From an uncultured Spirochaetaceae bacterium (GTDB taxonomy: Bacteria > Spirochaetota > Spirochaetia > Treponematales > Treponemataceae): a DNA stretch of 8,270 nucleotides. The position numbers were made by a program, and so were the translations under genes. Below are positions 1 to 5,376 of this stretch, one piece after another. The stretch spans positions 1 through 8,270 of the forward strand of contig CADBRC010000167.1 in the NCBI GenBank assembly GCA_902796985.1, in the 5' to 3' direction. The notes beneath the pieces were generated by a model, which saw only the letters and a list, made by a program, of their open reading frames with translations, searched no databases and was not told the origin of the DNA. Numbering within the stretch: position 1 is the stretch's first letter; each line of letters starts with the position of its first letter.

Positions 1-29
1 CCGCTTTTGATGATTTCATCCAATTTCAT
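1..29 (-). CDS. N-terminal fragment of the next gene in the flavodoxin operon (nine codons visible)
   Basis: An ATG on the minus strand (bases 29 to 27) overlaps the TGA of the membrane-protein gene in an ATGA arrangement. The visible codons read MKLDEIIKS before the window ends. A Shine-Dalgarno-like AAGGGG at 37-42 lies 7 nt upstream, inside the end of the preceding gene. The overlap and ribosome site make a real, translationally coupled third gene likely. Nine residues do not allow any family assignment. A regulator acting on the operator upstream of the operon is one possibility, but nothing visible supports it over others. Confidence 0.6.
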
Positions 30-904
30 GCTGCGTCCCCTTCGCTTTTGCTGATCTGCCTCAAAACCCTGATGAAATAATAGATGGACAATGCGAACAT
101 TCCGCCAAAGATGATGCACTCGGCAGCCGTGACCTCGATGCCCGACAGCTTCATATAGACTGCCATGGCAAACACGGCGGTCACAAGGGACACCGCCTTT
201 ACGATCATCACCGGGCCAAGGATGTAGCCGAGCCTGTGTTTGATTTTGAGCAGGTGCGATATGACAAAACAGGCGGGGACGATGATGCCCAAATCCATCG
301 CCTGAATGACGAGCGTCGTGCAGTTGTCCAGCCCGGCCGGCGCGACATCTTTTCCTATCGTCGGAATGATTCTTCCAATCCACAGCAGGAAGAGCGCGAT
401 GCCGGAACACACGAGGAACACCCGCATCCCTTTCACGGGCATCCTCTCCTGTATGCGTTCTACGGAAACGCTCGCAAGCAGCGTGCGGATGCTCATTACC
501 AGCCCGTAAAACGAAAGGGTCATGTTTGCGACATACAGCAGGAACAGGTCGTTGTAGTACATGAGGAACGCATAGCTCATGTAGGTATACAGCATGTAGC
601 CGAACAGGCCGGTCAGCAGGAACTGCCCGACCGCCTTGCCCTGCCGCATCAGAATCAACGCGGCAATCATGCCCGGCAGCACCAGAACGAGCGTCACCAG
701 ATCCTGGGCGATCGCCTGAATCGCGCTGGAGAACGAGTTCCGTGCGTACATCCCTTTCCCGTAGAGCGTGACGGTCTCACCAAAGGTCGAGACCACCGTT
801 TTGTCCGCCAGTTCATGTGTCGTGAGAAAAGGCACGACGCAGCACAGCAGCGAGATAGCGATCACCAGGACGGCAACCGCATGCAGCGGGTTCAGCCGCT
901 TCAT
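26..904 (-). CDS. Eight-helix integral membrane protein of unknown function
   Basis: This 292-residue protein is strongly hydrophobic, with about eight predicted membrane spans near residues 8-28, 65-86, 93-113, 118-140, 160-180, 195-217, 226-250 and 260-280. The stretch around residues 50-75 (GKGMYARNSFSS, then AQDLVTLVLVLPG) and around 93-127 (GQFLLTGLFGYMLYTYMSYAF, then NDLFLLYVANM in the next helix) resembles, from memory, an uncharacterised bacterial multispanning family. I cannot name the family or a substrate. The ATG overlaps the TGA of the flavodoxin gene (TGATG), with AAGGAA just upstream. It therefore probably depends on flavodoxin translation and on the promoter near 1490. The tail (RQISKSEGDAA) is polar. 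A role together with the flavodoxin, such as membrane redox chemistry or stress response, is inference from the operon only. Confidence 0.85.
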   Translation of the reverse strand: MKRLNPLHAVAVLVIAISLLCCVVPFLTTHELADKTVVSTFGETVTLYGKGMYARNSFSSAIQAIAQDLVTLVLVLPGMIAALILMRQGKAVGQFLLTGLFGYMLYTYMSYAFLMYYNDLFLLYVANMTLSFYGLVMSIRTLLASVSVERIQERMPVKGMRVFLVCSGIALFLLWIGRIIPTIGKDVAPAGLDNCTTLVIQAMDLGIIVPACFVISHLLKIKHRLGYILGPVMIVKAVSLVTAVFAMAVYMKLSGIEVTAAECIIFGGMFALSIYYFIRVLRQISKSEGDAA

Positions 905-1434
905 CAGTTTCCTTCCGCAAGGAACGCGACGAGCGGTTCAATATAGCGGATGTCCGATATGTCGTATGAGTGATCGACGAACGCTCCCATCTCCCGCCGC
1001 TTTTCATCCTTTGACTTCTTCAAGGAACTGGCGAACATTTTCATCACCAGCTTTGATGAAAGCTTCATCTTGTCATAGTCGATTCCGCCCTGACAGTAAA
1101 AGAGCTTGATGTATTGCTGCTGCTCGTCCGACAGGATGTGTTTCATTGCGACAGCGACGTCGGGACTTTCATTCGGGCTTGCTCCGACTGCAACGACGGC
1201 GAGTTTCTTTCCTTTTAAGTGAACCGCCCTGTCCAAAAACCAGTTCGCCTTGACCACTTTTCCGGCCATGCACCAGCCCGCATAGACAAGGGCATCGTAG
1301 GCTTCAAAGAAAGCGGCGTCCTTTCCCTGGACATCCTTCAGGTCAAACAGGTCGGCCTGTGTCTTTTCGGCAATCCATCCTGCGTACCGTTTGGTAAAAC
1401 CCGTCTGCGATGTGTAAACGACCAGCGTCTTCAT
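904..1434 (-). CDS. Flavodoxin-domain protein (flavodoxin/HemG-like)
   Basis: This is a 176-residue protein with a flavodoxin fold that probably binds FMN and acts in cytoplasmic electron transfer. Residues 1-7 (MKTLVVY) form the first beta strand. The TSQTGFT loop at 8-14 is the FMN-phosphate-binding signature of flavodoxins. A second strand and loop (ALVYAGWCMAGK, 48-59) and the KKLAVVAVGASP strand (77-87) fit the fold, and FYCQGGIDYDKM (112-123) resembles the flavin-contacting loop of HemG-like and Flavodoxin_5 proteins. I place the start at 1434 rather than at a longer reading back to 1485. The flavodoxin strand begins exactly there, AGGAGG lies 11 nt upstream, and the predicted transcript start near 1481 would exclude the longer form. 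It is not a full HemG by evidence here: no heme-pathway genes are nearby. The electron partner is unknown. Confidence 0.87.
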   Translation of the reverse strand: MKTLVVYTSQTGFTKRYAGWIAEKTQADLFDLKDVQGKDAAFFEAYDALVYAGWCMAGKVVKANWFLDRAVHLKGKKLAVVAVGASPNESPDVAVAMKHILSDEQQQYIKLFYCQGGIDYDKMKLSSKLVMKMFASSLKKSKDEKRREMGAFVDHSYDISDIRYIEPLVAFLAEGN

Positions 1435-1445
1435 AGTCCGCGAAA

Positions 1446-1451
1446 CCTCCT
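1446..1451 (-). promoter_or_regulatory. Ribosome binding site of the flavodoxin gene
   Basis: A perfect AGGAGG lies 11 nt before the ATG at 1434. The spacing is somewhat long, but this is the only strong site here, and it rules against the in-frame upstream ATG codons, which lie on the far side of it. Confidence 0.7.
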
Positions 1452-1468
1452 GCAGCTTTTGCATAAAG

Positions 1469-1503
1469 GGGAATATATTACACAAATATGGTAATATATT
1501 CCC
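1469..1503. promoter_or_regulatory. Palindromic operator overlapping the flavodoxin promoter
   Basis: GGGAATATATTAC at 1469-1481 is matched perfectly by its reverse complement at 1491-1503, separated by a 9-nt centre (1482-1490). Each arm contains the self-complementary octamer AATATATT (1472-1479 and 1493-1500). The two octamers are offset by 21 bp, about two helical turns, so a dimeric regulator would meet both on one DNA face. The palindrome covers the proposed -10 box and part of the -35/-10 spacer, so a bound protein should block RNA polymerase. This layout is typical of operators for TetR- or MarR-type repressors. The regulator is not in the window. Confidence 0.7.
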
Positions 1504-1516
1504 TTTAAGCTGTCAA
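1488..1516 (-). promoter_or_regulatory. Sigma70-type promoter of the flavodoxin operon
   Basis: On the minus strand a perfect TTGACA (1516 to 1511) is followed after 17 nt by TACCAT (1493 to 1488), which matches TATAAT at four of six positions. The transcript would begin near 1481, leaving a leader of roughly 45-50 nt. A slightly different -10 (TAATAT, in the left operator arm) is too far from the TTGACA. The remaining gap between the SDR stop and this promoter (1517-1579) holds no gene. Neither strand shows a strong GC-rich hairpin with a T run there, so the end of the upstream operon is not marked by an obvious intrinsic terminator. Confidence 0.6.
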
Positions 1517-1579
1517 GAGCTTTTATTGAGGTTCATTGATATCCTTTGAAGCTGTGATCTTTAAATCTGCTTTCTCTGT

Positions 1580-2347
1580 TTACACATATTTCTCTATCAT
1601 GTGCGTCCACTGCGCCATGACCAGTTTCGCCGGCATCCATTTGGTATACAATCTGCAGAACTGTGCGAAGAAAGACGGAACCGACATATCCTTTCCCTTC
1701 CTGTTGTCTGAGAGCGCTTTCTGCACGACCGCGGCGGGACTTATCATGCCGGGATAATGTATCTTTCGCCCGTCTTTCTTCCTCGGAAGCATCCCGGTAT
1801 CGACCCATCCCGGGCACACACAGGTGACCCGTATGCTCCGCCCCTTCAGCTCAACGCTCAGGGCCCGTGACAGCTGTCTGACAAATGCCTTACTTGCCGA
1901 ATAAAGGCTAAGGTAGGGATTAGGCTGAAAAGATGCTGCCGAAGCGACATTCAGGATTCCCGCCCCCTCGTGCATATACGGAAGCGATGCCGCCGTAAGC
2001 GAGGCGAGGGCTGTGCAGTTGACCGTGCACATTGCTTCGGCCTGTGCGGTGCCCATCTGCTCGAACAATCCCATATAGGCGGTTCCGGCGTTATTGATGA
2101 GCAGGCGCAGGTCCGGACCGGCCTCCTTCAGTCTGCGGGCAATCACGCCGGCCGCATCCGCCGTAAAATCAGCCTCCACGGCAACGACTTTCGCACAGTC
2201 TGCCCGCAGGGATTCGAGCTTATCTTTGTTCCTGCCGACCGCCCAGATCTCATCGATGTCCGCATACGCGGCGTTCGTACTGATTTCCCGGACGAATTCC
2301 CTTCCTATTCCGCCCGTCGCTCCCGTCACTATCGCAATTCGCGCCAT
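1580..2347 (-). CDS. Short-chain dehydrogenase/reductase (classical SDR)
   Basis: This 255-residue protein has the full set of classical SDR marks and should be a cytoplasmic NAD(P)(H)-dependent oxidoreductase. They are the TGATGGIG cofactor loop at 8-15, D60 contacting adenine, the NNAG motif at 85-88, N110, catalytic S136, and the YSASK motif with Y149 and K153, followed by PG at 179-180. R39 after the second strand (AVGRN) suggests preference for NADP(H). Length is normal for the family. The C-terminal segment from about residue 225 (FFAQFCRLYTKWMPAKLV) is aromatic and basic and resembles the tails of SDRs that act on hydrophobic substrates; that is only suggestive. The substrate cannot be read from sequence. 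It starts 17 nt after the methyltransferase stop with a modest AGGA ribosome site, so it is likely the last gene of the long operon. Confidence 0.93.
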   Translation of the reverse strand: MARIAIVTGATGGIGREFVREISTNAAYADIDEIWAVGRNKDKLESLRADCAKVVAVEADFTADAAGVIARRLKEAGPDLRLLINNAGTAYMGLFEQMGTAQAEAMCTVNCTALASLTAASLPYMHEGAGILNVASAASFQPNPYLSLYSASKAFVRQLSRALSVELKGRSIRVTCVCPGWVDTGMLPRKKDGRKIHYPGMISPAAVVQKALSDNRKGKDMSVPSFFAQFCRLYTKWMPAKLVMAQWTHMIEKYV

Positions 2348-2364
2348 ATACCAATCCTGCTTCG

Positions 2365-3126
2365 TTACCGTTTTTTTGCGAGGTACAAGGTGTATGTATC
2401 CCTGAACACGATGCGGTTTCCGTGTGCCAGCACCGCTTCCCTGAGCCCTTCAAAGAACTTTGTCTTACACGGTTCCGGGATGACGATGTGATCGCAGTGG
2501 GTTCCGCAGAATGCGACGTACTCGTCCGCGGTAAAGGCCCGCTTCCCGTAAAAATCCCGTTTCTCCAGGCTGGCATAGCCGTAATCCGTCGCATGGGTAT
2601 AGTCGAACGGCCCCCGCATATCCTTATAGAAAGTCTCCGGCTTGAAGTACTCGTCGTAGACCTTCTGGATGTCATTGTACAGGGCCTCGTTCGGACTCTT
2701 GTAATCGCCGTCTATCAGGATCATCGCAAGCGTCCCGCCGGGATTGAGCAGGCCGAAGGTTTTGAAGAAGGCGATATTCTCAGGAATCCACTGGATTGTC
2801 GCGGCGGAGTAAATCATGTCGAAGGTTTCCGCACCGAAGTCATGCGTGATGAAATCGTCGTTCACGATGTGGAAGTTGGCGCGGTCTCCGAATTTCTCCT
2901 GCATCTTTGCGTACAGGTGCTCGCCAAGCTCTATCGCATGGTAGTCGCAGCCCGTGTCCAGCACCGGCTCCGTCGCCTGCCCCGTACCCGGCCCCAGTTC
3001 CAGCACCTTCTTTCCCGGCCCAAGCCCCGCATAATCAATCAGGCTGCCGAACAGCTCCTTGGAGTAGCGGGGCCGGTATCTGTCGAACTGTTCGGGTATC
3101 GTGTCGAATATCTTCCTGTATTCCAT
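2365..3126 (-). CDS. Class I SAM-dependent methyltransferase
   Basis: This 253-residue protein has a Rossmann methyltransferase core. Motif I is VLELGPGTGQ at 41-50. The acidic residue ending strand 2 is E66 (YHAIELGEHL), D90/D91 follow in the motif II/III region, and TFDMIYSAATIQWI (101-114) and LLNPGGTLAMI (126-136) are the later core motifs. The N-terminal FDTIPEQFDRYRPRYSKELF region (7-26) is typical of UbiE- or trans-aconitate-methyltransferase-like small-molecule enzymes. The substrate is unknown. I chose the ATG at 3126 rather than the in-frame ATG at 3180. It gives the usual family N-terminus, follows a GAGG site 8 nt away that overlaps the preceding TGA stop, and leaves a 10-nt gap instead of a 44-nt overlap with the acetyltransferase gene. 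The C-terminal 100 residues form an alpha/beta cap with no motif I can place. Confidence 0.9.
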   Translation of the reverse strand: MEYRKIFDTIPEQFDRYRPRYSKELFGSLIDYAGLGPGKKVLELGPGTGQATEPVLDTGCDYHAIELGEHLYAKMQEKFGDRANFHIVNDDFITHDFGAETFDMIYSAATIQWIPENIAFFKTFGLLNPGGTLAMILIDGDYKSPNEALYNDIQKVYDEYFKPETFYKDMRGPFDYTHATDYGYASLEKRDFYGKRAFTADEYVAFCGTHCDHIVIPEPCKTKFFEGLREAVLAHGNRIVFRDTYTLYLAKKR

Positions 3127-3136
3127 GCGTACCGCC

Positions 3137-3703
3137 TCACTTCCTGACCGACCAGTAGCCGTTGTAGGCATAGCCGTCATTTCCGCCTATCAGGCAGGTG
3201 TCGGTCTTTGTGAATCCGTAGCCCGCAAACGCCTCCGCACGTTCCACCGCGTAAAGCGGAACCTTGGAGATTATCTCCTCGCAGTCGAACAGCTCGAAGG
3301 CTGGGGGGATTATGAGGGAGAGTATTTCCCTGAGCGGCTCCGTCTTCTCATATCCGCTTGACAGATCGAGCCTGATGAGTCCCACGTCGCTGAAATCCGC
3401 ACCCGCCGGACGGTGGAAGAGCTCGATTGTCCCCACCGCTTTCCCGGACGTCTTGTCGATGATTGCCCAGCGGACGAAGTATTTCTGTTCGTATGAAAAC
3501 AGCCAGAAGTCGATGGCCTTGTCCATCTTCTCCTTCGTGTTATAATAGAAGTTGTCCCCGTGGCAGTTGTCGCTGTTGAAGAAGGGCAGCGCGTTCTTGT
3601 CGCCGTAGACGGCAAGCAGGTCCGGCGCGTCTTCCTTTTTCACAAAACGGAGCAGCCACTTGTCGCTTTCAAATTCCGGGCAAAACTCATACACATCTTT
3701 CAT
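3137..3703 (-). CDS. GNAT-family N-acetyltransferase
   Basis: This 188-residue protein has the overall GNAT order: an N-terminal DKWLLRFVKKEDAPDLLAVY segment (14-33), central strands with FVRWAIIDKTSGKAVGTIEL (76-95), a strand LIRLDL (109-114) and a C-terminal AVERAEAFAGYGFTKTD (152-168), which is the usual end of RimJ/RimL-like enzymes. It would transfer acetyl from acetyl-CoA to an unknown amine. The loop after the fourth strand reads SSGYEKTEPLREIL and lacks the canonical R/Q-x-x-G-x-G/A pyrophosphate-binding pattern. From memory a Firmicutes-like subgroup shares this, so it may be a variant rather than a dead enzyme. The ATG follows a strong AAAGGAGAG 8 nt upstream. It is separated from the lipoprotein gene by 47 nt, the largest gap in this operon, where I see only a weak 4-bp hairpin. 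Confidence 0.85.
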   Translation of the reverse strand: MKDVYEFCPEFESDKWLLRFVKKEDAPDLLAVYGDKNALPFFNSDNCHGDNFYYNTKEKMDKAIDFWLFSYEQKYFVRWAIIDKTSGKAVGTIELFHRPAGADFSDVGLIRLDLSSGYEKTEPLREILSLIIPPAFELFDCEEIISKVPLYAVERAEAFAGYGFTKTDTCLIGGNDGYAYNGYWSVRK

Positions 3704-3750
3704 ATCGTCAACTCTCCTTTGCTGTACGCAGGACTGCTGTCCGCCCCGGC

Positions 3751-4344
3751 CTACTTGTGCCTGTAGAAACTGCGGAGGCTGCTGAGATCCGCGCCCTTGG
3801 GGAGGGTCAGCATATCGTCGTCCCGGAAAGCGGCGTAGGATTCCGCGAGGGCAGAGCTTCCGTCCATCTTCACCGCCTGCACGACCCTGTAATTGTCGAA
3901 CATCGTAATCAGGATGTAGACGCTCCCCGTGTACGTCACCCCCATCCGCTTGAGGTCCCAGACGAGCAGCTGCACATCATAGTTTCTCGTGTCGTACTCG
4001 TTCTGCTTGAACCGCCATTCCATAGGATCCCCGACGGGCGCGTACGCGTCGAACACACAGGTCGTGGCGTTTATCCGCTCGTAGTCCGACTCGTCGCCGA
4101 GCGTCCAGTTCTCGAACTTGGACGCGGATATCTCGGTTACGGAATCTCCGGCAATCGCGAAGAACGCCCGGTAGTCCGCGACAAAACCGCTGTCCCGCTG
4201 GGCCTTGATCAGGTATGCGGGCCCCCTTCCCGCGCCGGAGCTTGTGTTCGAGCCAGTACTCGTTCCTGAACCGCTGCTCACGCAAGATGCCAGTGCCAGG
4301 CACAGGGCACATACTACAGCCAGAACAGATGCCATCTTCTTCAT
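3751..4344 (-). CDS. Small lipoprotein of unknown function
   Basis: This 197-residue protein begins with a lipoprotein signal: basic MKKM, a hydrophobic core (5-17) and the lipobox LASC with C21 as the lipidation site. It should be exported by Sec, processed by signal peptidase II and anchored in a membrane, probably on the cell surface or periplasmic face. A Ser/Gly/Thr-rich spacer (22-41) links the anchor to a globular domain of about 155 residues with alternating strands, for example VQLLVWDLKRMG and SVYILITMFDNYRVVQAV. I do not recognise a family. The ATG follows GAGAGG (4351-4356) by 6 nt and lies 12 nt after the dihydrouridine-synthase stop, so it is co-transcribed with that gene. Confidence 0.85.
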   Translation of the reverse strand: MKKMASVLAVVCALCLALASCVSSGSGTSTGSNTSSGAGRGPAYLIKAQRDSGFVADYRAFFAIAGDSVTEISASKFENWTLGDESDYERINATTCVFDAYAPVGDPMEWRFKQNEYDTRNYDVQLLVWDLKRMGVTYTGSVYILITMFDNYRVVQAVKMDGSSALAESYAAFRDDDMLTLPKGADLSSLRSFYRHK

Positions 4345-4356
4345 ATAAAACCTCTC

Positions 4357-5376
4357 TTACAGATATTCTTCCAGAAGCGCGCGGTATTCGGCGGTACTGG
4401 AACAGCGGACAATCTTGGAACGCAGCACGCCCCCGCCCCGTATTCCCGACGTGTATGACGCAATCTTCTTCCGCATCTCAAGGCAGGCGGCGGCCTCTCC
4501 CTTGTCCTGCATCGCGATGTCCAGTTCACGAAAGCCCGCGCGGAGGCGGTCGGAAACGGTGGTCGCATCATACTTCCCTTCCGTGAGCAGCTGCCTGGCC
4601 CGCGTAAAGAGGAAGGGGTCGCCCATCGCGCCCCGGGCGAACATTACCGCGTCCACCCCGGTCTCCTCCAGCATTTGCTTCGCCGTCTCGGGGCTGTTCG
4701 CGTCGCCCGAGCCGAACACAGGAATGCGGCCCGCAACGAACGAAACGAGCTGCCCCTGAATGCCCCAGTCCGCCTTGCCCTCGTAGCCCTGCGCCCGCGT
4801 CCGCGCGTGTATCGTGATTGCGGCGGCCCCCGCTTGCAGCGCGGCGGCGGCGCATTCCTTCCAGGTCAGGTGCTCGGCATCCCAGCCGGAACGGATCTTC
4901 ACCGTGACGGGGACGCTTCCCCGCTCCGGGTGCTCCGCCGTGTACGCCTCGCTCGCCTCGCGGACGGCCTTGACGATCGCGAACAGGCGGTCGGGCTCCT
5001 TGGTCAGCATGCTGCCCGCCCCGCTCTTGACTATCTTGGGGACGGGGCAGCCGCCGTTTATATCGATTATCTCACAGCTCGTCTTCTCCAGAACGAGCGG
5101 GACGGCGCGGGCCATCACGTCCGCAGTTCCGCCGAATATCTGGACGGCGTACACTTTCTCCGCCGGAGACCGGGCCATCAGCTCCTCGGTCTTGCCGGAG
5201 CCGCGGGTCAGGGCCTCCGCCGACACCATCTCCGTCGTGCAGAGGGCCGCCCCGCATTCCACGCAGAGGGTGCGGAAGGCCCGGTCGCTGTAGCCCGCAA
5301 TCGGAGCCAGAAAGAGGTTCCCGTCCAGATGTACCCCGCCGATGTCAACAGGATGATATAAAGCCCTGTCTGCCAT
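4357..5376 (-). CDS. dusB: tRNA-dihydrouridine synthase (DusB-type)
   Basis: This 339-residue flavoenzyme reduces specific uridines of tRNA to dihydrouridine using FMN and NADPH. The TIM-barrel motifs appear in order: LFLAPIAGYSDRAFR (21-35), TEMVSAEAL (48-56), INGGCPVPK (106-114) with catalytic acid C110, VTVKIRSGW (157-165) with K160, ITIHARTRAQ (187-196) with H190, IPVFGSGD (218-225) and FARGAMGDPFLF (246-257), the FMN-phosphate region. GGCPVPK replaces the more common MGCPVPK, and GYSD replaces GVTD; from memory this resembles spirochaete members. Length is normal. I start at the ATG at 5376 instead of a TTG one codon earlier: the ribosome site is 8 nt away from it, and the ATG overlaps the TGA of the surface-protein gene (TGATG). 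The exact tRNA position modified cannot be told from sequence, and the dusB symbol is by family resemblance. Confidence 0.93.
   Translation of the reverse strand: MADRALYHPVDIGGVHLDGNLFLAPIAGYSDRAFRTLCVECGAALCTTEMVSAEALTRGSGKTEELMARSPAEKVYAVQIFGGTADVMARAVPLVLEKTSCEIIDINGGCPVPKIVKSGAGSMLTKEPDRLFAIVKAVREASEAYTAEHPERGSVPVTVKIRSGWDAEHLTWKECAAAALQAGAAAITIHARTRAQGYEGKADWGIQGQLVSFVAGRIPVFGSGDANSPETAKQMLEETGVDAVMFARGAMGDPFLFTRARQLLTEGKYDATTVSDRLRAGFRELDIAMQDKGEAAACLEMRKKIASYTSGIRGGGVLRSKIVRCSSTAEYRALLEEYL

Noticed and set aside
236..946. Long plus-strand open frame of 236 codons opposite the membrane-protein gene
   Set aside because: The product is rich in His, Arg and Gln with no fold or motif, as expected for a shadow frame in G+C-rich DNA; the opposite strand gives a clean membrane protein.
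1504..1579. Possible intrinsic terminator after the SDR gene
   Set aside because: Only a 5-bp AAGCT/AGCTT stem around the TTGACA box is present, without a GC-rich stem and T run in the right orientation; it is better read as promoter sequence.
1533..1817. Minus-strand frame of 94 codons overlapping the SDR C-terminus
   Set aside because: It lies within the SDR gene in another frame and has no plausible ribosome site or motif.
2422..3147. Long plus-strand open frame opposite the methyltransferase
   Set aside because: No recognisable motifs; the minus strand carries full methyltransferase motifs with a good ribosome site.
3704..3750. Possible promoter or terminator in the 47-nt gap between lipoprotein and GNAT genes
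   Set aside because: Only a 4-bp GGAC/GTCC hairpin is seen, with no T run and no convincing -35/-10 pair.
4675..5361. Plus-strand open frames opposite the dihydrouridine synthase (also 4814-5293)
   Set aside because: They are shadows of a clearly conserved enzyme and have Arg/Ala-rich composition with no family features.
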